This document shows, in pieces, positions 57,642 through 64,000 of a stretch of DNA of 64,000 bases. The notes beneath the pieces are model-generated. The model saw only the letters and a list, made by a program, of their open reading frames with translations. It ran no database searches and was not told the origin of the DNA. The stretch's first letter is position 1. Every line of letters starts with the position of its first letter. The stretch is from a cyanobacterium PCC 7702 (lineage in GTDB: Bacteria; Cyanobacteriota; Cyanobacteriia; Cyanobacteriales; Nostocaceae). Made by a program: the position numbers and the translations under genes. The stretch is taken from the NCBI GenBank assembly GCA_000332255.1, contig KB235926.1:1717112-1781111 (forward strand), in the 5' to 3' direction.

Positions 57642-58085
57642 TCAAGATAAGTACTTGCCAATTATTCGCTCGGCAAAGCGGTTCAAACCTGGTAGGCGTC
57701 TTGACTGACCCCGAACCGTCAGAAAGATTAACCACAGACTGACTAAAAAATAGCCAGAGGTTAAGAAACTATTTAGGATAAGCAAGCGCATAGTGGCAAA
57801 ATCTAAACTTGCAGCTCCAGTAGCTAACAACAGGTAACCCAACAGCCAGCAAATAGCTAAAGTAATTGACAGACGACAGGTGCTAAGTTGTTCCTGACTA
57901 CCTTGGCGACGATAAAGAGTCCACAGAGAAGGGAAAAAGCCGATAATAGGAATTAAGTACAAAATTAATTGTATGGAAGAAGAAGCTTTTGAGTGTTCTC
58001 GGTCATGCTTTTCGAAAACATGGGAGTGCTTGCGTGGTGTTTTTTTGGAGATTCCACTGCAATCGGTTAGTTCAAAATCTTTCAT
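57642..58085 (-). CDS. Three-helix membrane protein of unknown function
   Basis: 147-aa protein with a basic, Ser- and His-rich head (about 1-38), then three hydrophobic helices (about 39-57, 72-92, 102-124) and a basic tail. A PIIGFFPSLWTLYRRQ segment links the first helix to a charged loop. I do not recognise the family. ATG start at 58085. It is divergent from the AI-2E-type permease. Confidence 0.65.
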   Translation of the reverse strand: MKDFELTDCSGISKKTPRKHSHVFEKHDREHSKASSSIQLILYLIPIIGFFPSLWTLYRRQGSQEQLSTCRLSITLAICWLLGYLLLATGAASLDFATMRLLILNSFLTSGYFLVSLWLIFLTVRGQSRRLPGLNRFAERIIGKYLS

Positions 58086-58188
58086 GTTTTTAGTGCAATC
58101 CTAAATTAGAGGGATGAATAAGACTCAAGTGGTTAGAGATAATAAGCTTTAAATAAAGATTTTATTCTTTGTATCCCGCAATCGGCAG

Positions 58189-59409
58189 ATGCAGACACGC
58201 AAGCTTTTTGACTGGTGGCAAACACTCACGCCTATAGCAAAAATAGGGGCGATCGCCCTGTTCGCTCCGTTGCTAGTACTTAATGGCTGGGCGATTTCAG
58301 TAATTTTTCATTACTTCCACTCGCTGATTGTCATTTTAGTAGGAGCCTCCGTGCTAGCGTTTCTGCTCAACTATCCTGTAAGTTGGATGGAGCGTCAAGG
58401 AGCCAAGCGAGAACAAGTTGCGATTTTAGTATTTTTACTGGCTTTATCGATTTTATTGGCTTTGGGTGTGACTTTATTTCCCCTAGCTCTAACCCAAGCT
58501 CAGCAACTAGTAGCTCGCCTACCAGAGCTAATTGACTCTGGACGCTATCAATTGATGATGTTGAATGAAAAAGCAGAAAATCTTGGCTTACCAATTAACC
58601 TTGATGCTTTAGCTGCCCAAATTAACGATAGAGTCAAGGGACAATTGCAGGCGATCGCCGGACAAGTATTAAATCTAGCGGTGGTTACCTTTACCAGCTT
58701 GTTAGATTTTCTGCTGACAATGGTTTTAACTTTCTATCTATTGCAGCATGGTGACGAATTGTGGCAAAGTTTAATAGACTGGCTTCCTGCTAAATTTCGC
58801 GAAGCGTTTTCGCAAACAGTACGCTTGAGCTTTCAAAATTTTTTCATTACGCAGCTGATTTTAGCCACTTGCATGGCCTCAGCCTTGATTCCAACCTTTT
58901 TGTGGTTAAAGGTACCTTTTGGACTGTTATTTGGTTTGAGTATTGGTATTATGGCATTAGTTCCCTTTGGTGGTTCTGTAGGGATTGCCTTAACTACAAC
59001 TTTAGTAGCACTGCAAGATTTTTGGATGGGAGTCAGGGTTTTAATAGCCGCCGTTATCGTCCAGCAAATCTTAGAAAACTTAATCGGACCGCGAATTTTA
59101 GGCAGTTTTATTGGTTTAAACCCGGTTTGGGTACTAATTTCAGTTTTGACAGGAGCACGAATTGGCGGACTTTTAGGTGTAATTGTGGCAGTACCTACTG
59201 CTGTTGTGATTAAAACAGCTTTAAGTGCTTTACGCAGCTCTTCTGTGGTGTCTAATGAAGCAGGACAAAATATTGCTTCTGAACAATTAACAGACAAAGT
59301 TTCCGAATACCCGGAGGAATCTTATCGCAAAACGAGCGATACTGCTGGTGTTCGCTCTCTAGAAGTAAAGACGTCAGCTACGCCAGAAGCGTCTCCTCCC
59401 CCTGCTTAA
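58189..59409 (+). CDS. AI-2E family transporter (PerM-like)
   Basis: 406-aa polytopic membrane protein with the PerM/AI-2E family layout: two N-terminal helices, a long loop-helix region (about 90-170), then five to six helices with GGSVGIALTT and EFLIGPRI-like ENLIGPRILGSFIGLNPVWV. The family may export small signals or act as Na/H antiporter; substrate unknown. A hydrophilic tail of about 60 residues is unusual. Confidence 0.92.
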   Translation: MQTRKLFDWWQTLTPIAKIGAIALFAPLLVLNGWAISVIFHYFHSLIVILVGASVLAFLLNYPVSWMERQGAKREQVAILVFLLALSILLALGVTLFPLALTQAQQLVARLPELIDSGRYQLMMLNEKAENLGLPINLDALAAQINDRVKGQLQAIAGQVLNLAVVTFTSLLDFLLTMVLTFYLLQHGDELWQSLIDWLPAKFREAFSQTVRLSFQNFFITQLILATCMASALIPTFLWLKVPFGLLFGLSIGIMALVPFGGSVGIALTTTLVALQDFWMGVRVLIAAVIVQQILENLIGPRILGSFIGLNPVWVLISVLTGARIGGLLGVIVAVPTAVVIKTALSALRSSSVVSNEAGQNIASEQLTDKVSEYPEESYRKTSDTAGVRSLEVKTSATPEASPPPA

Positions 59410-59433
59410 CCAACTGTTAACTAACTATACAGT

Positions 59434-60756
59434 TCATGCCTGCGGATCTACAACTGAACCCATAAATAAAATACTTCCCGTTTGGCGATCGCCAATTGCA
59501 CAGAAGAAGGGACGATCAACAATCATTTGGAAAGGTTTGTGCAAAGGAACAGAACTTGATACAATCCCCACAATGGTGGTAGCAGTAGCTTCTGTTCCTT
59601 CTTCATTGACTTCTACCTTAGTCTTGTGTTTTACCTGGCTAATAGCAAGATTTCTCCCCATCCCTGAAAAATTAGCTTGATTGCTAAAAGCTTCGCCCAT
59701 ACCCAAAGCTTGGAGAGCATTATTCAGCACAATTTCATAATCGATGCGAAAACGAGGCAAGCGAATAAAACCTTCTTGTTCGCTCAGTTGAGATATCCAT
59801 TTTTGCCAATTTTCGGCATTTAAGTTTTGATAAAAAGAGTTGAGGGATTGATTTGACTTTGGCAAGAAAATATATAAGCTAATATCACCCTTTTTACCAT
59901 AAGGTAAACTAACTGCTTGAAATTGCTCGTTTTCATAATATTTATATTTACCCTTTTGTGACATCATCGGGTATTTTTTCTGTTGACCGGATTTTAAGTA
60001 AAAAGGATATGGTGAGGTTTGTTTTTTATCAAATTCGTGAGTCCATTTACCTTGGAAATATATAGCGTTAATTAAAAATAGTACTTCTTCTGGTTTTAAT
60101 TGTTCAACTATCTTATTAATTTTGCCGCGAGTGTTTTCATAGACCCAACGATTAATAATTTCGGGTGCAGCTGGCTGTTGAAAATTTAGATTTTTTACTT
60201 GAGCTTGATAGAATTCCCGAGCTGTTTCTACGAACTGAGGTTTGAAACTAAAGTTTTCATTTCCCCAAAGAGAGTTAGCAATAGCAAGTTGGACTTGGGG
60301 TTCGGACTTTTCTAGCAGTGCTTTTAAAAAGGCGTTAGAAGAGTTAATTTCTGACAACGTTAGCCCTTCTAACTCCAGTGCTCGGGCCATAGCTTGCTGC
60401 GTACTGCCGGCAGCGCCATTGTAGAGCATGTCTAAGGCGATCGCTATACTAGCAGGTGAAATAAAAACGTTCTTATCGCCCTCTTGTGCCAAGATTCTTG
60501 AAAAAAGTTTAAAACCAAAGCGAGTGTTGGCAGTAGTTAGTTTAGTATTAGGCAAGATAGGTTTTGCAGGCAGGGAGGATGGCGATGGAAGCGGATGAGA
60601 TTGGGCAAAAGCATTACTGCCATCACCGAGCTGGGAACATCCAATCATGCTCACGAACACAACGCTTGCAGCTGCCATAACGTAACGTCTGCCCAAACGC
60701 GCTGCGTAACGTCTTTGTAGGAAATTTTCCCAAGCGTTATTCAATTTTTGCTTCAT
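59434..60756 (-). CDS. Serpin, probable lipoprotein
   Basis: 440-aa serine-protease inhibitor. The N-terminal helix ends SMIGC, a likely lipobox (Cys40), followed by a Pro-rich linker. The serpin core shows the hinge EEGTEATATTIVGIVSS (from E385), which by position puts P1 at Ser401 and P1' at Ser402, as in elastase- or subtilisin-type inhibitors. It ends DRPFFCAIGDRQTGSILFMGSVVDP as in the family. It lies 146 nt downstream of the subtilase-like gene on the same strand, so the two may be functionally linked. Confidence 0.93.
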   Translation of the reverse strand: MKQKLNNAWENFLQRRYAARLGRRYVMAAASVVFVSMIGCSQLGDGSNAFAQSHPLPSPSSLPAKPILPNTKLTTANTRFGFKLFSRILAQEGDKNVFISPASIAIALDMLYNGAAGSTQQAMARALELEGLTLSEINSSNAFLKALLEKSEPQVQLAIANSLWGNENFSFKPQFVETAREFYQAQVKNLNFQQPAAPEIINRWVYENTRGKINKIVEQLKPEEVLFLINAIYFQGKWTHEFDKKQTSPYPFYLKSGQQKKYPMMSQKGKYKYYENEQFQAVSLPYGKKGDISLYIFLPKSNQSLNSFYQNLNAENWQKWISQLSEQEGFIRLPRFRIDYEIVLNNALQALGMGEAFSNQANFSGMGRNLAISQVKHKTKVEVNEEGTEATATTIVGIVSSSVPLHKPFQMIVDRPFFCAIGDRQTGSILFMGSVVDPQA

Positions 60757-60902
60757 GTTACCACACCCAATGCCAAAATTTATTTTTGACTATGGCATTT
60801 TAGATGGCACGGTCATTTAGTGGTTACAGTTTTGGCAACAGTATTCTCATGAATCAGGGAGTGCTGATTTTTCCCAGACTCCCAATTTTTGACGGTCAAT
60901 TC

Positions 60903-62495
60903 CTACCTTTTCGGTACGGTCCACCATGCTAAAGCATAAGACTGGGTCGCGGTGTTGACTTGTTGGCGGAATTGAACGCGGATCTTGTACTGACCTTGTG
61001 CAGGTACAGGACAGAAAATATGCTCGACACTATCAACTTCGCTCACAGACTGACAAACAATAGCGTTATCTAAATTATTGTCATCAACTTTGAGAAGATA
61101 TAAATCCAGATTGTTCAAACCGCGATCGCGAAATTCCTCTCCTGGGTCGTACAAATTATTTTGGTTTCGATCTTGCAATTCAACTAATCTGTCCCAAACT
61201 AAGGTAATAGCGACAAAACTATTTGGCTGTAAAGGTTTTGTCAACAAGTACTCTACAGATGCTCCCCTGTTGACAGTATAATAGTCCCAGCCTATAGCTG
61301 GTACGGGCTGAGATGCATTCCACTGACCGGCGCTAAATTGCTGGTAAGCACGAAATGCATTTAAATGACCTGCTCCCATTTGGGCGTCTAAAGGTATTTT
61401 TGGGTCTTTATACGCATCAGAAGATAGCCAATCTTGATTTTGTTTGTTAACTAATGTTCTGGTCATTCCCAAGCGCAAGCCATCGCCACGATCCTGAATT
61501 TTATCTGCACTGTTGAGCAAAACTGCTTTCATCACTTCATGCTGGCGAGAAGCAATACTCCAGTTTGGTTTTTTAGCTCGCAACTGTCTGTCGCCAAATT
61601 CTTGTAATAAAGCAACTGTACCTGTAACGTGAGGTGCAGCAAAACTGGTACCGGTAACTTTATTTACTTTGCCATCGGGATTAAGGGAAGGAATATTACT
61701 TCCAGGAGCAACTATAGCAACCGTACGGCGAGGACCTAAATTAATTTCTTTACCGGCTAGCCGTTGCCTTATCGCCTCGCTGGTGGCTACTAGGTTAGAA
61801 ACATCCACTTTATTAAAAATTCCTCCCCGGCGAGAAGAAAAAGCCACGTTAACTCCGTTAAAATTATCGGTAGGAATCGGAATTCCTCCTTTTCCTTGGT
61901 TGCCTGCGATTGCGTACAAAACATTGTGAACGCGACTGGACCAGTCAATACATTGGGTCAGCAAGGCGTTGCCATCCAAAACCGCTTCCGGACGCGGATC
62001 GCGGTTCAAAGGCTCGCCAAAGCTAAAATTAATAGCACGAACGTCACCTCCATTTTGCAGGGCAATATGCTGTGCAGACAAACATTCCTCCGGCTGACCC
62101 AACTTATTAGAACCAACAGCTGAAGAATACAGTCGCGCTTGGGGAGCAATTCCGGGGAATCTCTTGTCTGTACTGACCATCACACCAGCAACATTATAGG
62201 CATGAGAATCAACACCAGTATTTGATTTGGCAGGAATGTCGCGTAAAAAAACAGCCGCTATGTTTACAGAGCGATTTTTAGAGACGGCTTTATCTATACC
62301 AAACTTACCTGGACGGCCAATTTCTACCTGACCGATGGCAATTTTGCGCCCTGTCAAATTATACGGAGTTTTGTGCAACCTCAAAGCATCAATGCCGTTA
62401 GTGCCAAGAGAAGTTTCTAAGGAAAAAGCAAACACCGGAACGCTCAAACAACAAGCACCCAGTCCCCAAACAATCCAAGTTAATTTTCTTTTCAT
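60903..62495 (-). CDS. Subtilisin-like (S8) protein with Glu at the catalytic Asp position
   Basis: 530-aa exported protein: signal peptide MKRKLTWIVWGLGACCLSVPVFA. The catalytic Ser is S284 (GTSFAAPHV), His is H98 (SHAYNVAG) and the oxyanion Asn is N199 (AIAGNQG). The catalytic Asp of the family should lie in AIGQVEIG, where Glu58 stands instead. A C-terminal beta domain (about 385-530) with an Asp/Asn-rich calcium-like loop (DRNQNNLYDPGEE) follows. Activity is uncertain. A serpin gene follows directly. Confidence 0.88.
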   Translation of the reverse strand: MKRKLTWIVWGLGACCLSVPVFAFSLETSLGTNGIDALRLHKTPYNLTGRKIAIGQVEIGRPGKFGIDKAVSKNRSVNIAAVFLRDIPAKSNTGVDSHAYNVAGVMVSTDKRFPGIAPQARLYSSAVGSNKLGQPEECLSAQHIALQNGGDVRAINFSFGEPLNRDPRPEAVLDGNALLTQCIDWSSRVHNVLYAIAGNQGKGGIPIPTDNFNGVNVAFSSRRGGIFNKVDVSNLVATSEAIRQRLAGKEINLGPRRTVAIVAPGSNIPSLNPDGKVNKVTGTSFAAPHVTGTVALLQEFGDRQLRAKKPNWSIASRQHEVMKAVLLNSADKIQDRGDGLRLGMTRTLVNKQNQDWLSSDAYKDPKIPLDAQMGAGHLNAFRAYQQFSAGQWNASQPVPAIGWDYYTVNRGASVEYLLTKPLQPNSFVAITLVWDRLVELQDRNQNNLYDPGEEFRDRGLNNLDLYLLKVDDNNLDNAIVCQSVSEVDSVEHIFCPVPAQGQYKIRVQFRQQVNTATQSYALAWWTVPKR

Positions 62496-62609
62496 AGTCC
62501 GGTTATTAATTAATTGCTACTGCGATCGAAGGCAAAAGCAAAGATGTGAGAGGTTACTAAAGTTTTGTTACAATACTTGCAGAAAAGGACGCTTGAAAAT
62601 CCACTAGCC

Positions 62610-63320
62610 ATGACCGAAACCCTATCTAAAAAGCCGATTGTAATTGCTCCATCTATACTATCAGCGGATTTTAGTCGTCTGGGAGAAGAGGTACGCGCCG
62701 TCGACGAAGCAGGAGCAGATTGGATTCATGTTGATGTGATGGATGGTCGTTTTGTACCTAATATTACGATAGGTCCTCTGGTAGTGGAGGCCATTCGTCC
62801 AGTCACAAAAAAACCACTGGATGTCCACCTGATGATTGTGGAACCAGAAAAGTATGTTGGCGACTTTGCCAAAGCAGGTGCAGATATTATCTCCGTTCAT
62901 TGCGAGCATAATGCTTCGCCCCACTTGCACCGCACTCTCAGTCAAATAAAGGAACTTGGCAAGCAAGCTGGTGTTGTACTCAATCCCTCTACACCTCTTG
63001 ATTTTATTGAATACGTGCTGCATCTTTGCGATTTAGTACTGATTATGAGCGTTAACCCCGGTTTTGGCGGCCAAAGCTTTATTCCAGAAGTAGTACCAAA
63101 AATCCGCAAGTTACGTCAAATGTGCGACGAACGCGGTTTAGATCCCTGGATTGAAGTTGATGGTGGACTAAAAGCCAATAACACCTGGCAAGTTTTGGAA
63201 GCAGGAGCCAACGCTATTGTAGCTGGTTCGGCAGTATTCAACGCTAAAAATTACGCGGAAGCAATTACAAGTATTCGTAACAGCAAGCGTCCGACACCAG
63301 AGCTAGTCGCAAAAGTGTAA
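62610..63320 (+). CDS. rpe: Ribulose-phosphate 3-epimerase
   Basis: 236-aa TIM-barrel enzyme of the Calvin and pentose phosphate cycles. It starts [14 protein letters not shown], then [22 protein letters not shown] and [11 protein letters not shown]. The ATG at 62610 (MTETLSKKP) gives the normal length; an earlier in-frame start at 62565 is not supported. Confidence 0.97.
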   Translation: MTETLSKKPIVIAPSILSADFSRLGEEVRAVDEAGADWIHVDVMDGRFVPNITIGPLVVEAIRPVTKKPLDVHLMIVEPEKYVGDFAKAGADIISVHCEHNASPHLHRTLSQIKELGKQAGVVLNPSTPLDFIEYVLHLCDLVLIMSVNPGFGGQSFIPEVVPKIRKLRQMCDERGLDPWIEVDGGLKANNTWQVLEAGANAIVAGSAVFNAKNYAEAITSIRNSKRPTPELVAKV

Positions 63321-63915
63321 ATCACAGTCGTTCACATCTGAAAGACTTAATTGAGGTATTCAGTTAATTGGTACCATTGGATAGAAAGGAATGAAAACTT
63401 TTTGTGCAAAGCTACTGCTGAAAATCGCGGCGACTCATAAACAAGTGTCGAAACCCCGTAAGAAGTGATTTTGGCGTGATTCGCTTCTCTAATTATTAGC
63501 ATGCTTTGTACTTACTACCTACCTGAGGTTGCTGTAATTGACTGGAAAGCAGCAACCAATTTTTTTGGTGTCCATAGATGGTATATTCGTAAGTGATAAT
63601 AGATTTGAAGCGCCACAATATCATCAACATATCAGAACTTGGGTGCAAATTGTGGTATTTTTTAGCAAAATTTTGTCTGCGTCAAGGCGATCGCTACTAC
63701 TTTACCAGTATCGTGCCAGGGCAGCGTATCTCACCATTTTTAAATTGTTGGCTGACAACAAATTAAAGACAAAAGGCGAAACAATGGTCGCTGCTAGTTA
63801 TAACGAAGACATCAACAGCCAGCGACGATAGCTAGCGCACAAATATGTATTACTAAAGAACAATAGCCGATCAGTAATAGTTATTCAGTATTCATAACTT
63901 TGCTATTTCCAAAGT
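63321..63915. other. Spacer downstream of rpe
   Basis: 595 nt. Frames seen here (63538-63831 and a 15-codon one at 63784-63831) have no recognisable similarity, so I call no gene. It includes an inverted repeat GAAGTGA / TCGCTTC at about 63462-63486, a weak terminator candidate without a T-run, and one HIP1 octamer. Confidence 0.4.
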
Positions 63916-64000
63916 ATGCTATCCACTCAACCTCAATTATTGCGACTTTCCCAAGGACAACTTCATCTTTTAGAAATTTGTCCCCGTCAATTTCAACATG
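63916..64000 (+). CDS. Probable PD-(D/E)XK nuclease family protein, 3' end outside window
   Basis: Only the first 28 codons are present: MLSTQPQLLRLSQGQLHLLE, then ICPRQFQH. The RLSQGxLxLLExCPRxFQ pattern is how I recall RecB-like PD-(D/E)XK nuclease proteins of cyanobacteria starting (it lies at the entry of the CxxxF Fe-S or helicase-type region). Catalytic residues are beyond the window. Confidence 0.6.
   Translation, partial: MLSTQPQLLRLSQGQLHLLEICPRQFQH

Noticed and set aside
63538-63831. 97-codon frame after rpe
   Set aside because: Starts at a weak codon, crosses a HIP1 octamer and has no recognisable domain. The 15-codon frame inside its end is too short to judge.

Overview
The window is cyanobacterial chromosome. 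It carries psb30 (photosystem II), chlP (chlorophyll phytyl chain), an oxygenic-type cytochrome c maturation pair (ccdA, ccs1), the pntA/pntB transhydrogenase, many cyanobacteria-restricted small proteins (DUF2808, DUF2949), and very frequent GCGATCGC (HIP1) octamers. A cyanobacterial uptake hydrogenase (hupSL) with a full hypFCDEAB maturation set points to a nitrogen-fixing, probably filamentous heterocystous lineage. That placement is inference; no nif or heterocyst gene lies in the window.

Layout. 0-4 kb: the 3' part of an RNA-repair Pnkp gene, an M41-like protease without an AAA domain, and a diguanylate cyclase with a pseudo-receiver. 4.2-5.5 kb: a TnpB-only IS200/IS605-type element whose TnpB has lost the third RuvC motif in frame. 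6-13.3 kb: copper chaperone, alaS, several small genes, psb30 (44 codons), and a tandem pair of half-size GDT1/Mnx-type transporters. 13.4-24.4 kb: the hydrogenase island. hupS-hupL and a 150-aa companion run leftward; two tiny membrane proteins, a NifU-domain protein and hypF-C-D-E-A-B run rightward. 24.5-36 kb: PPK2, a cyclase-family protein, an operon of two FHA proteins and an M50-like membrane peptidase, pgl, rph, an adenylate-kinase-like gene, a CobO-like protein without a P-loop, dcd, a thymidylate-synthase fusion and queF. 36-42 kb: SRP RNA, an orphan cysA, chlP, ccs1 and ccdA. 42.5-50 kb: metH and pntA-pntB. 50.9-54.5 kb: a second ChlP-like reductase, pyrH-frr and a redoxin. 55-64 kb: alpha/beta hydrolase, LCP protein, AI-2E-type permease, a serpin next to a subtilase-like protein, rpe, and the first codons of a probable PD-(D/E)XK nuclease.

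How the genes work together. HypF/E make the cyanide ligands, HypC/D assemble the Fe(CN)2CO unit, HypA/B deliver nickel, and HupL is then trimmed at its C-terminus and pairs with HupS to re-oxidise H2. The trimming protease is not in the window. pyrH-frr form a translationally coupled operon with a clear terminator. dcd and the thymidylate-synthase fusion overlap tail to tail and lie in one pathway, dCTP to dUMP to dTMP.

The best candidates for something new are the nuclease-dead TnpB with an intact right end, the serpin/subtilase pair in which the protease has Glu at the catalytic Asp position, the two-domain thymidylate synthase carrying a heptamer-repeat insert, and the unassigned partners in the hydrogenase island.
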